In this document: one piece after another, positions 19,931 through 28,114 of the stretch
Layout of the letters: every line of letters starts with the position of its first letter
How positions within the stretch are numbered: the first letter of the stretch is position 1
From: Tsukamurella tyrosinosolvens
GTDB lineage: Bacteria; Actinomycetota; Actinomycetes; Mycobacteriales; Mycobacteriaceae
Direction of reading: 5' to 3'
Length of the DNA stretch: 64,000 nucleotides
NCBI RefSeq assembly: GCF_900104775.1
Contig: NZ_FNSA01000003.1
Span: 4,030,001 to 4,094,000 of the forward strand
The notes under the pieces: generated by a model
What the model saw: the letters and a program-made list of their open reading frames with translations, nothing else
Databases searched by the model: none
What the model was told of the DNA's origin: nothing
Made by a program: the position numbers and the translations under genes

Positions 19931-21631
19931 TCAGTGGAAGATCACGCCGAGTACGACGGTCGTGGTGAGCACCGCGGCACCGAGCGGGACGGGGCGCGCG
20001 TACCAGGGCGCGGTTCCGTCGTCCTCGCCCCGCAGGGTGGCCTTGTCGGTGAGCGAGTAGACGTACCCGCTCAGCTCGGATTCGGGCTTCGGCTTCGTCA
20101 CGGCGGAGACCAGCACGGAGACCACGATATCCACCACGAAGGCGGCGGACGCGGCGACGAAGGCCATGCCCTGCCCCGGGAGATCGATGACGCCGGTCTT
20201 CTGCAGGACGAAGACGCCGATCGCGGCCAGCGTGCCGGACACCAGGCCGACCCAGCCCGCCGTGGGCGTCATCCGCTTCCAGAACATGCCGAGCAGGAAG
20301 GTCGCGAAGAGCGGCGCGTTGAAGAAGCCGAACAGCGTCTGCAGGTAGTCCATGAGGTTGGAGTAGCCCGCCGCGATCGTCGCGGTGCCGATCGCGAGGA
20401 GCACCGCGGCGACCGTCGCGACCTGTCCCACCCGGATGTAGTACGAGTCCTCGCGGTCCTTGACCACGTACTGCTGCCAGAGGTCGTAGCTGAACACGGT
20501 GTTGAACGCGGAGACGTTGGCCGCCATGCCCGCCATGAAGGAGGCGATCAGGCCGGCGACGGCCACGCCGAGCAGGCCGTTGGGCAGGATGTCGCGCATC
20601 ATGAGCAGGAGCGCGTCGTTGTAGGTGACGCCGTCCGGCGCACCGTTGTTCTTGAGGTTGATCATGTCGCCGATCGCGGCGGCGCAGATCATGCCGGGGA
20701 CCACGACCACGAAGGGGATGAACATCTTCGGGATGGCGCCGATGATCGGCGCGCGCCGCGCCGCCGACATCGAGTCCGAGGCCATGGCCCGCTGCACCTC
20801 GACGAAGTTCGTGGTCCAATAGCCGAAGGAGAGCACGAATCCGAGCCCGAAGACGATGCCGACCACCGACCAGACCGGCGACTCGAAACCGCTGAGCGCC
20901 TGCCCCGGCCAGGTGTGCAGCTGATCGGCGACCGTGGCGGTGACGCCCTTGTCGGAGCGTGTCTCGATCACCTTCTCCTTGAGGCCGCTCCAGCCGCCCA
21001 CCTTGATCAGGCCGATGACGGTGAGCGGGACCAGGGCGGCGAGGATGACGAAGAACTGCAGGACCTCGTTGTAGATCGCTGCGGAGAGGCCGCCGAGCAC
21101 GGTGTACGTGAGCACCACCGCCGCGGCGACGAGCAGCGAGACCCAGTGCGGCCAGCCCAGGACCACGTTGATCACCGTGCCGAGCAGGAACAGGTTGACG
21201 CCGGCGATGAGCACCTGGGCCACGGCGAAGCTCAGCGAGTTCACCAGGTGCGCGCCCGTGCCGAAGCGCTTGCGCATGAACTCGGGGACGCTGCGCACCT
21301 TCGAGCCGTAGTAGAACGGCATCATCACGATGCCGAGGAAGACCATCGCCGGCACGGCGCCGATCCAGTAGTAGTGGAACGTCGACATGCCGATCTGGGC
21401 GCCCGTGGCCGACATGCCCATGATCTCGACGGCACCGAGGTTCGCCGACACGAAGGCGACGCCGGTCACCCAGGCCGGAAGACGCCTGCCCGACAGGAAG
21501 AAGTCGAGGCTGGACGCGACCTGCTGTCTGGCGAGGTAGCCGATGCCGAGGACGAAGACGAAGTAGATCGCGACCAGCGTGTAGTCGAGCAGTCCGACGT
21601 TGAGTCGCAGTGCGTTGTCGGCGAGCAACAT
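19931..21631 (-). CDS. Sodium:solute symporter (SSS family), probably galactose
   Basis: Na+-coupled uptake carrier, 566 residues with about 14 transmembrane helices. LDYTLVAIYFVFVLGIGY begins TM1; the substituted FLSGRRLPAW and SANLGAVEIMGMSATG are typical of SSS carriers of the vSGLT/sugar branch, and the core ends near residue 500, followed by a soluble stretch and a last helix. GGAGG precedes the ATG. First gene of the gal operon, so galactose (or a related sugar) is the likely substrate. Confidence 0.88.
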   Translation of the reverse strand: MLLADNALRLNVGLLDYTLVAIYFVFVLGIGYLARQQVASSLDFFLSGRRLPAWVTGVAFVSANLGAVEIMGMSATGAQIGMSTFHYYWIGAVPAMVFLGIVMMPFYYGSKVRSVPEFMRKRFGTGAHLVNSLSFAVAQVLIAGVNLFLLGTVINVVLGWPHWVSLLVAAAVVLTYTVLGGLSAAIYNEVLQFFVILAALVPLTVIGLIKVGGWSGLKEKVIETRSDKGVTATVADQLHTWPGQALSGFESPVWSVVGIVFGLGFVLSFGYWTTNFVEVQRAMASDSMSAARRAPIIGAIPKMFIPFVVVVPGMICAAAIGDMINLKNNGAPDGVTYNDALLLMMRDILPNGLLGVAVAGLIASFMAGMAANVSAFNTVFSYDLWQQYVVKDREDSYYIRVGQVATVAAVLLAIGTATIAAGYSNLMDYLQTLFGFFNAPLFATFLLGMFWKRMTPTAGWVGLVSGTLAAIGVFVLQKTGVIDLPGQGMAFVAASAAFVVDIVVSVLVSAVTKPKPESELSGYVYSLTDKATLRGEDDGTAPWYARPVPLGAAVLTTTVVLGVIFH

Positions 21632-21668
21632 CGCGCCTCCAGGGGGTCAGGGAAACGAATTCTCACGA

Positions 21669-21702
21669 AACCTAACAGACACGAACATCAATACTGAATG
21701 TT
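21669..21702 (-). promoter_or_regulatory. Candidate gal operon promoter and operator
   Basis: Minus-strand TAGGTT (21674-21669) is a fair -10. Just upstream, in an A+T-rich island unlike its surroundings, lies a quasi-palindrome AACAT-9-ATGTT (21684-21702) over the expected -35 position. It is a candidate site for the DeoR-type regulator of the operon. Confidence 0.4.
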
Positions 21703-21752
21703 TCTGTGACTTTTCCGTGGGACATCGCTCCGGGACGCGGATCGCCGCCCGC

Positions 21753-21758
21753 TACTCT
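21753..21758 (+). promoter_or_regulatory. -10 element (TACTCT) of leaderless promoter
   Basis: TACTCT ends 6 bases before the ATG of the P-loop protein gene; no Shine-Dalgarno sequence. Confidence 0.45.
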
Positions 21759-21764
21759 CCGGAC

Positions 21765-22295
21765 ATGCGCATCGTCGTCTCCGGCACCCACGCGAGCGGG
21801 AAGAGCACGCTCATCGCGGACTTCGTGGCCGCACGTCCCGGCTACGAGGTGCTCCCCGATCCGTTCGAGGAACTCGAGGAGTCGGCCCTCGACCTCGACG
21901 CCGGGACCTTCTACTCCCAGCTCGTGGTGGCCGCCGGGAGGCTGCGCGGACTCCGGCCCGGCGACCGCGTCATCGCCGAGCGCGGCCCGCTCGACTTCCT
22001 CGCCTACCTGCGCGCACTCGACGATCTCGGACGCCCGACCCGGTCCCCGGGGCTTCTGGACCGCGGCGCGGCCATCACGGCGGAGGCGGCGGCCGCGGTC
22101 GACCTCCTCGTCCTCCTGCCGCTGCACCACCGCGACCCGATCCCCATCGGCGACGACGAGGATCCCGAACTCCGCAGCGCGATGGACGCCGCACTCCTCG
22201 ATCTCGCCGACGACCCCTCGCTCACCGGACGCGGGCGCATCGTCGAACTCACCGGCTCGCGCGAGGATCGCCTCGCCCGGCTCCTCGAGGCCTAG
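21765..22295 (+). CDS. P-loop NTPase / kinase-like protein
   Basis: 176 residues. A Walker A motif right at the N-terminus, SGTHASGKSTL (6-16), in a short AAA_28-like or nucleoside/nucleotide-kinase-like fold; IAERGPLDFLAYL resembles the DRxxxD lid/substrate motif of such kinases. Substrate unknown. It is the last gene before the block that is colinear with M. tuberculosis, and its TAG stop is shared with the convergent lpdA stop inside a CTAG. Confidence 0.75.
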   Translation: MRIVVSGTHASGKSTLIADFVAARPGYEVLPDPFEELEESALDLDAGTFYSQLVVAAGRLRGLRPGDRVIAERGPLDFLAYLRALDDLGRPTRSPGLLDRGAAITAEAAAAVDLLVLLPLHHRDPIPIGDDEDPELRSAMDAALLDLADDPSLTGRGRIVELTGSREDRLARLLEA

Positions 22296-23695
22296 GCCAG
22301 GTCGTCCTGACGCATCAGCTGCCGCGCGGCCTCGGTGACCGAGCCGGACAGCGACGGGTAGACGGAGAACGTCTGCGCGACGTCGTCGACCGTGAGGCCG
22401 TTCTGCACCGCGACGGTGAGCGGCAGGATCAGCTCGGAGGCGTTGGGCGCCACCACGACACCGCCGATGACCAGACCGGTGTTGGGGCGGCAGAAGATCT
22501 TGACGAAGCCGCGGCGCAGGCCCGACATCTTGGCGCGCGGGTTGGTCGCGAGCGGCAGCATGACGGTCCGCGCCTGGTACGTGCCGTCGTCGATCGCGGC
22601 CTGCGAGACGCCGACGGTGGCGATCTCGGGGCGGGTGAAGATCGCCGACGAGACCGTCTTCAGCTTCACGGGCGAGACGCCCTCGCCGAGCGCGTGGTAC
22701 ATCGCGACGCGGCCCTGCATCGCGGCGACGGAGGCCAGCGGCAGCACGCCGGTGCAGTCGCCGGCGGCGTAGATGCCGGGCACCTTGGTCCGGGAGACGC
22801 GGTCGACGGGGATGTAGCCGCCCTTGTTCAGCTCGATGCCCACGTCCTCGAGGCCGATGTCCGCGGTGTTCGGGATCGAACCGACCGTCATGAGGCAGTG
22901 CGAGCCCTCGACGGTGCGGCCGTCGGTCAGCCGCACGACGACGCCGCTCTCGGTGCGCTCCACCTTGTCGGCGTACGCCCGCTTGACCAGCGAGACACCG
23001 CGGTCGAGCAGCGCGTCCTCCAGCACGAGGGCGGCGTCCTCGTCCTCGTGCGGCAGCACCCGGTCGCGGGAGCTGACCAGGGTGACCTTGATGCCGAGCT
23101 CGGTGTAGGCGTGCACGAACTCCGCGCCCGTGACGCCGGAGCCGACCACCACGAGGTGCGTGGGGAGCTCCTCGAGGTCGTACAGCTGCCGCCAGGTCAG
23201 GATCTTCTCGCCGTCGGGCTGCGCCGACTCCAGCACGCGGGGCGAGGCGCCCGTGGCGACGAGCACCACGTCGGCCTCGAAGGACTGCTCGCCGCCGGAC
23301 GGCGTGACGACGTTCACCTCGTGGTGCGCCATGCCCGACGCCGTCGGCGCGAGCGTCGCGCGGCCGCGGATTATCCGCACGCCCTCGCCCGCGAGGCGCG
23401 CGCGGATGTCGGCCGACTGCGCCGTCGCCAGGTCCTTGACGCGCGCGTTGATCCGCTCGACGTCGATCTCGACGCGCTCGAAGTGCAGCTCGATGCCCAG
23501 GTCGACGGCGCGCCGGGTCTCGGTGCGGATGCCGGTCGAGGCGATGAAGGTCTTCGACGGGACGCAGTCGTACAGGACGCAGGCGCCACCGATGCCGTCG
23601 GACTCGATCACCGTGACGTCGCCGCCGTGCGCCACCGCCACCAGTGCTGCTTCGTACCCGGCCGGACCGCCGCCGATGATCACGATGTTCGTCAT
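22292..23695 (-). CDS. lpdA: NAD(P)H quinone reductase LpdA (flavoprotein disulfide reductase family)
   Basis: 467 residues, homologue by sequence and gene order of M. tuberculosis Rv3303c, an FAD protein that reduces quinones and is not a true lipoamide dehydrogenase. FAD motif VIIGGGPAGYEA at 5-16; a CX4C pair Cys39/Cys44 in GACVLYDCVPSK; NAD(P) motif VVGSGVTGAEF; second FAD motif YAAGDCTG. The C-terminal His-Glu pair of true disulfide reductases (HxHPTxSE) reads VYPSLSGSV, so that chemistry is lost. TAGCGT ends 7 bases before the ATG: leaderless. Confidence 0.92.
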   Translation of the reverse strand: MTNIVIIGGGPAGYEAALVAVAHGGDVTVIESDGIGGACVLYDCVPSKTFIASTGIRTETRRAVDLGIELHFERVEIDVERINARVKDLATAQSADIRARLAGEGVRIIRGRATLAPTASGMAHHEVNVVTPSGGEQSFEADVVLVATGASPRVLESAQPDGEKILTWRQLYDLEELPTHLVVVGSGVTGAEFVHAYTELGIKVTLVSSRDRVLPHEDEDAALVLEDALLDRGVSLVKRAYADKVERTESGVVVRLTDGRTVEGSHCLMTVGSIPNTADIGLEDVGIELNKGGYIPVDRVSRTKVPGIYAAGDCTGVLPLASVAAMQGRVAMYHALGEGVSPVKLKTVSSAIFTRPEIATVGVSQAAIDDGTYQARTVMLPLATNPRAKMSGLRRGFVKIFCRPNTGLVIGGVVVAPNASELILPLTVAVQNGLTVDDVAQTFSVYPSLSGSVTEAARQLMRQDDLA

Positions 23696-23702
23696 AGCTG
23701 CA

Positions 23703-23708
23703 ACGCTA
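23703..23708 (-). promoter_or_regulatory. -10 element (TAGCGT) of leaderless lpdA promoter
   Basis: TAGCGT on the minus strand, 7 bases before the lpdA ATG, no ribosome-binding site. Confidence 0.5.
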
Positions 23709-23772
23709 TCGTCCGCAGCCCCGCCGCGTGCGACCACCGTCGCACCAGCGACGTGCACCCGGATCGGCGCGC

Positions 23773-23778
23773 TAGAGT
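23773..23778 (+). promoter_or_regulatory. -10 element (TAGAGT) of leaderless promoter
   Basis: TAGAGT ends 7 bases before the GTG of the gamma-glutamylcyclotransferase gene, divergent from lpdA. Confidence 0.5.
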
Positions 23779-23785
23779 CTGACCT

Positions 23786-24280
23786 GTGCCGATCTACGCC
23801 GCCTACGGCTCCAACATGCACCCCGACCAGATGGCCGAGCGCGCCCCGCACTCGCCCATGGCAGGTACGGGGTGGCTGCACGGGTGGCGCCTGACCTTCT
23901 CCGGCGAGGACATCGGCTGGGAGGGCGCGCTCGCGACCGTCACCGAGGACCCGTCCGACCCGGACGCGAAGGTCTTCGTCGTGCTCTACGACGTGACCCC
24001 CGACGACGAGGTCTCGCTGGACCGCTGGGAGGGCTCCGAGCTGGGCATCCACGTCAAGCTCAAGGTGCGCGTCGACCTCATCGACGGCGGTTCCACCCTG
24101 GCCTGGCTGTACGTCGTCGACGCCTTCGAGGGCGGCCTGCCATCGGCCCGCTACCTCGGCGTGATGGCCGACGCCGCGTACATCGCCGGCGCCCCCGAGG
24201 AGTACGTCCTCGACATCCGCACCCGCGAGTCCCGCAACGTGGGCCCCGGCCCGGGCGCGTCCGCCGACGGCCCGGAGTAG
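23786..24280 (+). CDS. Gamma-glutamylcyclotransferase-like protein
   Basis: 164 residues, in the position of M. tuberculosis Rv3304. The N-terminal YAAYGSNM (4-11) is the substrate-binding YGSN loop of the GGCT fold, and SLDRWEG carries the Glu that acts as general acid/base. Members cleave gamma-glutamyl dipeptides or related amines to 5-oxoproline; in an organism using mycothiol the true substrate is uncertain. GTG start fits the leaderless -10. Confidence 0.85.
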   Translation: MPIYAAYGSNMHPDQMAERAPHSPMAGTGWLHGWRLTFSGEDIGWEGALATVTEDPSDPDAKVFVVLYDVTPDDEVSLDRWEGSELGIHVKLKVRVDLIDGGSTLAWLYVVDAFEGGLPSARYLGVMADAAYIAGAPEEYVLDIRTRESRNVGPGPGASADGPE

Positions 24281-24282
24281 TC

Positions 24283-24353
24283 CCCGAAACTTCACTCCAG
24301 ATGGCCGGGACGACCGATATCGCCGCCCCGCGCTGCTGGAGTCGACTTTCGGG
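24283..24353. repeat. Imperfect inverted repeat, 18-base arms, between convergent genes
   Basis: Arm one 24283-24300 (CCCGAAACTTCACTCCAG) and arm two 24336-24353 (CTGGAGTCGACTTTCGGG) pair at 15 of 18 positions around a 35-base loop that holds its own palindrome CGATATCG (24315-24322). It could be a two-way terminator, but the long loop and the two-part arms are also those of a small palindromic repeat element. Confidence 0.6.
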
Positions 24354-24359
24354 CCGGGC

Positions 24360-24596
24360 TCACACCGCTTCAGGACCGCAGTTCGTCGGTGCGGGCTCGA
24401 TCGCCGCCGCCAGCCGGCGCAGCGCGCGGGCCAGTCCGGGACGCAGGCCCCGCTGCCCGGGTGCGACGGTGCGCCCCACCCGGTTCCGCCGCTCCCGGTC
24501 CAGCTCCGAACGGTCGTACACGTCCGCCATGCGGGCGTAGACTGCTGCCGTCGGAGGATCCGCCGCCAGGTTCCAGTGCTCTCGGTATTCGCTCAT
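24360..24596 (-). CDS. Small hypothetical protein, 78 residues
   Basis: Begins MSEYREHWNLAADPPTAAVY (20), then a charged, Arg-rich helix-prone body without signal peptide or membrane segment. Not recognised. Two overlapping frames are open here; this one is preferred because its N-terminal half has a balanced, protein-like composition while the other is Gly/Arg/Pro-rich. Divergent from the DUF5937 regulator gene. Confidence 0.5.
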   Translation of the reverse strand: MSEYREHWNLAADPPTAAVYARMADVYDRSELDRERRNRVGRTVAPGQRGLRPGLARALRRLAAAIEPAPTNCGPEAV

Positions 24597-24651
24597 ATCC
24601 CGAGCACACACGAACCTCGTCGCGGGTTCCAATGAATTAGGTGGCGCCTAC

Positions 24652-25662
24652 ATGTTGACCTACCTGTTGGACGTCGGCGATCTGGCCGACGCCCGCTTCG
24701 TGGTGTCGCCGCTCAACGAGACCGTGCTGAGCCTGTTCCACCTCAACGCGATCCACGCCACCACGCACCACCTCGCGGGGTGGCGGTGCGAGGCGAACAC
24801 GCGCCGGGACGAGTACGACCGCGCACTCATCGACGCGCTGGTCTCGCCGTCGGGCAAGCAGATCCCCGACTTCCTCACCCCCGTGACGGCGCAGGCCGAT
24901 GTCCGGCCGTCCTTCGAGGCGCACCTCGACGTGGTCCGCTCCACCGATGCCGAGACCGCCCGCGTCGAGCTGGTCGAACTCGCCGAGGGCGGCGCCCCCG
25001 GGCCGGAGTTGGCTCGGCTGATCGCGCTCGACGACCCCGCACCCGTCATCGCCGAGGCCCTCGCCGCCTATCACGCCGCGGCCGTCGCGCCCGTCTGGCC
25101 GGCGGTGCAGCGGATCCTGGAGTCCGACGTCGTCTTCCGCGGCCGCGAACTCGCCGTCGGCGGCCCCACCCGGCTCTTCGAATCGCTGAGCCCGCGCGTC
25201 GAATGGCGGCGCACCGGGGAACTCAGCGTCGACATGTCGTGCTCGGTGGTCTCGGGCGAGGTCCGCTCCCCCGGTCGCGGCCTGACCCTCATGCCGAGCG
25301 TGTTCACGACCCGGATCACCACCGCCCACGATCCGACCCGCACCGCGCCGAACATCGGTTACCCCGCCCGGGGCGCCGCGACGCTCGCGGAATCCGTTCC
25401 GCCCATGGCCGACGACGCTCTCCGCAAGCTCATCGGCGCGGCGAAGGCGGACCTCCTCGCGGCCCTCGTCGAGCCCGCTGCGGTCGTCGACCTGGCGGCC
25501 GCACTGGGGATCTCGCCGTCCGCGGTGTCGCAGAGCCTGAAAGTGCTGGGCGCCAGCGGCATCGTCGAGAGTTCGCGCTTCGGTCGCCGCGTCCTCTACC
25601 GCCGGACCGCCCTCGGCGACGCCCTCATCGACCGCGGAAACGGAGTCCCGCATGGATCTTGA
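24652..25662 (+). CDS. ArsR-type winged-helix regulator with DUF5937 N-terminal domain
   Basis: 336 residues. The first about 240 residues match the DUF5937-type domain seen in actinobacterial regulators (SPLNETVLSLFHLN early on; LTLMPSVFTTRI late). The C-terminal 75 residues are an ArsR-like winged helix with VVDLAAALGISPSAVSQSLK (20) as the DNA-binding unit. No metal-binding Cys cluster, so metal sensing is unlikely. The last 11 bases overlap the SDR gene, so the two are coupled and the oxidoreductase is its likely target. Confidence 0.8.
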   Translation: MLTYLLDVGDLADARFVVSPLNETVLSLFHLNAIHATTHHLAGWRCEANTRRDEYDRALIDALVSPSGKQIPDFLTPVTAQADVRPSFEAHLDVVRSTDAETARVELVELAEGGAPGPELARLIALDDPAPVIAEALAAYHAAAVAPVWPAVQRILESDVVFRGRELAVGGPTRLFESLSPRVEWRRTGELSVDMSCSVVSGEVRSPGRGLTLMPSVFTTRITTAHDPTRTAPNIGYPARGAATLAESVPPMADDALRKLIGAAKADLLAALVEPAAVVDLAAALGISPSAVSQSLKVLGASGIVESSRFGRRVLYRRTALGDALIDRGNGVPHGS

Positions 25663-26431
25663 CCTGCACGAGCGCGCGTTCGTCGTGTCCGGCGCGAGCA
25701 GCGGCATCGGCCTCGCCACGGCACAACGGCTCGTGCGCGAGGGCGCCCGCGTCTGTTGTTTCGCACGCGACCTCGATCACCTCACCGCCGCCTTCGCGGA
25801 CACGGTGACCCCGCACGATCAGCTGCTCCTCCTGGCGGGCGACGCCCGCCGGCCCGAGGACGTCGGCGCGATCGTCGAATCCGCGGTGCGCACCTTCGGC
25901 GGCGTCCACGGCGTCGTTGCCAACGCGGGAGCCGGCGTGACAGCGGGCGTCGACGCAGACTCCGAGGTGTGGCGCGAGCAGTTCACCGTCAAGGTCGGTG
26001 CGGCCATGGCACTCGTGCGCGCCGCCCGTCCCCACCTGGTCGACACCCAGGGCGCGATCGTGCTGGTGAACGGCGCGAGTGCGCACCATCCGAGTCCCGA
26101 GTTGGCACCCGTCGGTGCGGCGCGGTCCGCCCTCGCGAACTACGCAGCGACTCTCAGTGCCGATCTCGCGCCCGACGGCGTTCGCGTCGTGGCGGTCAAC
26201 GTCGGCGTCATCGAGACCGCACGGCAACGGGAGAGGTACGAGCGGTCCGGTGCCACGACCGAGTACGCCGACTGGTGCCGCGCCGAGGCACTCCGGCGGT
26301 CGATCCCCCTACAACGCATGGGGCGCCCCGACGAGGTGGGCGACACCATTGCGTTCCTGTTGTCCGACCGGTCCTCGTACACGACCGGCACGTCGATCGA
26401 CATCTCCGGAGGCCTGGACGCGCGCACCTGA
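25652..26431 (+). CDS. Short-chain dehydrogenase/reductase
   Basis: NAD(P)-dependent oxidoreductase, 259 residues, classical SDR length. Cofactor motif SGASSGIGLATA (14-25), NAG at VVANAGAG, and the C-terminal GTSIDISGGLD. The catalytic Ser is in NGASAH, but the usual YxxxK reads VGAARSALAN: the Tyr is replaced by Ala and the Lys by Ala/Leu, so standard SDR catalysis is doubtful. Translationally coupled to the regulator upstream. Confidence 0.85.
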   Translation: MDLDLHERAFVVSGASSGIGLATAQRLVREGARVCCFARDLDHLTAAFADTVTPHDQLLLLAGDARRPEDVGAIVESAVRTFGGVHGVVANAGAGVTAGVDADSEVWREQFTVKVGAAMALVRAARPHLVDTQGAIVLVNGASAHHPSPELAPVGAARSALANYAATLSADLAPDGVRVVAVNVGVIETARQRERYERSGATTEYADWCRAEALRRSIPLQRMGRPDEVGDTIAFLLSDRSSYTTGTSIDISGGLDART

Positions 26432-26454
26432 CACCGTGCTCGCAGGCCGGCCGA

Positions 26455-26850
26455 TCACCCCGTCGCGACGAGCGACATGTACATGACGGCGAGGATCACG
26501 ACGACGGGCACGATCAGAACCAGGGCGAGGACTCCGAGGATCACGTACATCCACGTCCAGCTCGAATGGGTCTGCGCGGCGAAGCCCAGTGTGCCGCTCG
26601 CGTAGGGCACCGCTGGAGGCGAGAAGTACACCGTGACGACCTGGCCCGGCGCCACGGAAACAGCCATCGATGCCCACTTCGACGGCGCCGGCATGTTCTC
26701 CGACACGGAGATCGTCCGCATCCCGGGCAGGACCGGGATCAGGGCATCGTCATCGTTGACCGGGTACATCCGCCCATCCACGATGACCGTCGGAGGGACC
26801 CAACTCCGGGTGAGGGGCGAGCCGTGCCGAATCAGACGAATGGCGGTCAT
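26455..26850 (-). CDS. Hypothetical membrane-anchored protein
   Basis: 131 residues, not recognised. A soluble beta-rich N-terminal part (IRLIRHG..., VIVDGRMYPVNDDD, PGMRTISVSE, GQVVTVYFSPP) precedes one strong C-terminal helix (about 100-127, VILGVLALVLIVPVVVILAV, 20), so the N-domain probably faces one side of the membrane as a tail-anchored module. GGTGG precedes the ATG at 26850. Convergent with the SDR gene; amiA1 starts its stop 58 bp upstream. Confidence 0.7.
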   Translation of the reverse strand: MTAIRLIRHGSPLTRSWVPPTVIVDGRMYPVNDDDALIPVLPGMRTISVSENMPAPSKWASMAVSVAPGQVVTVYFSPPAVPYASGTLGFAAQTHSSWTWMYVILGVLALVLIVPVVVILAVMYMSLVATG

Positions 26851-26908
26851 GGCACCACCTTCGGCTGCGACGCTGAACTCGCGCTTGTAGCGCGCTTGGG
26901 TGCAGCCG

Positions 26909-28114
26909 CTAGATGGAGGAGAAGACCACGTTCGTGAAGACCTTGACGCCCATCTCCAGCGCGCGCTCGTCGAGGACGAAATCGGGCTGGTGCAGGTCGT
27001 ACTGGCGGCCCTCGCCGGACCACACACCGAGCCGCGCCATCGCGCCGGGCGACTCCTCGAGGTACCAGGAGAAGTCCTCACCGCCGCCGGACTGCGGGGT
27101 GTCGACCACGCCGTCGGGCGAGACGGCGCGCGCGGCGTCGGCGAGCCGGGTGGCGGCCAGGTGGTCGTTGATGACCGGCGGGACGCCGCGGGTGTAGTTG
27201 ACCTCGTGCTTGATCCGCAGCGGCGCGAGCAGCTCGGCGATGATCTCCCGCACGAGCGGCTCCAGCGACTCCCAGATCTGGTGCTCGCCGGTCCGGACGG
27301 TGCCGTGCAGCGCGCCGATCTGCGGGATCGCGTTCGGCGCGGAGCCGGCGTTCGCGGCGCCCCAGACCATGATCGTGCCGGAGCGGGGGTCCACGCGGCG
27401 CGACAGCACGCCGGGCAGGCCGGTGATGACGGCGCCCATGGCGTAGATCAGGTCGCTGGTCAGGTGCGGCCGTGAGGTGTGCCCGCCGGGCGAGTGCAGG
27501 ATGACCTCGACGTGGTCGGCGGCGGACGTGATCGCGCCGGAGCGGACGCCGATCCTGCCGACCTCGACGCGGGGATCGCAGTGCAGCGCGTAGATGCGGG
27601 AGACGCCGTGCATCACCTCGTCGCGCACCGCGGACAGCGCGCCGCCGGGCATGACCTCCTCGGCGGGCTGGAAGATCAGCCGCACGCCGATGGGCAGCCG
27701 TCCGGCGCGGTCGAGCTCGGCCAGGGCGAGGCCCGTTCCCAGCAGGATCGAGGTGTGTGCGTCGTGGCCGCAGGCGTGCGAGACACCCGGGGTCGTGGAC
27801 TGGAACTCGAGGCCGGTGGCCTCGTGGATCGGCAGCGCATCCATGTCGGCACGCAGAGCGACGCGCTCCCCGCCGGCGGGGCCGAGGTCGCAGATCAGGC
27901 CGGTGGTCGACAGCTTGCGGGGGTGCAGGCCCGCCGCGGTCAGGGCCTCGAAGACGGCGTTGGTGGTGCGCTGCTCGCGCCACGACAGCTCGGGGTGGGC
28001 GTGCAGGTCACGGCGGAACTCGCGGAGCCAGTCGCCCCTGCGCTGCAACCACCGATCGACGTAGGCGGCCCTCGAGAGATCCTCGCCCGCAGTCCCGCTC
28101 GCCGTGCCGCTCAC
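26909..28114 (-). CDS. amiA1: M20-family amidohydrolase AmiA1-like
   Basis: Zinc peptidase/aminoacylase family (M20D), 401 residues, likely cytosolic; removes acyl or amide groups from amino-acid derivatives. Metal-site motifs HACGHDAHTSILLG and FQPAEE are present, as are LRADMDALP and the dimerisation-domain SPGGHTSRP. It holds the place of M. tuberculosis Rv3305c. Start overlaps the end of the second amidohydrolase gene by 4 bases. Substrate unknown. Confidence 0.85.
   Translation of the reverse strand: MSGTASGTAGEDLSRAAYVDRWLQRRGDWLREFRRDLHAHPELSWREQRTTNAVFEALTAAGLHPRKLSTTGLICDLGPAGGERVALRADMDALPIHEATGLEFQSTTPGVSHACGHDAHTSILLGTGLALAELDRAGRLPIGVRLIFQPAEEVMPGGALSAVRDEVMHGVSRIYALHCDPRVEVGRIGVRSGAITSAADHVEVILHSPGGHTSRPHLTSDLIYAMGAVITGLPGVLSRRVDPRSGTIMVWGAANAGSAPNAIPQIGALHGTVRTGEHQIWESLEPLVREIIAELLAPLRIKHEVNYTRGVPPVINDHLAATRLADAARAVSPDGVVDTPQSGGGEDFSWYLEESPGAMARLGVWSGEGRQYDLHQPDFVLDERALEMGVKVFTNVVFSSI

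Noticed and set aside
17334-20060. Open frame of more than 900 codons opposite galT-DeoR-symporter
   Set aside because: It covers four well-supported minus-strand genes and its translation is low-complexity Arg/Pro/Ala.
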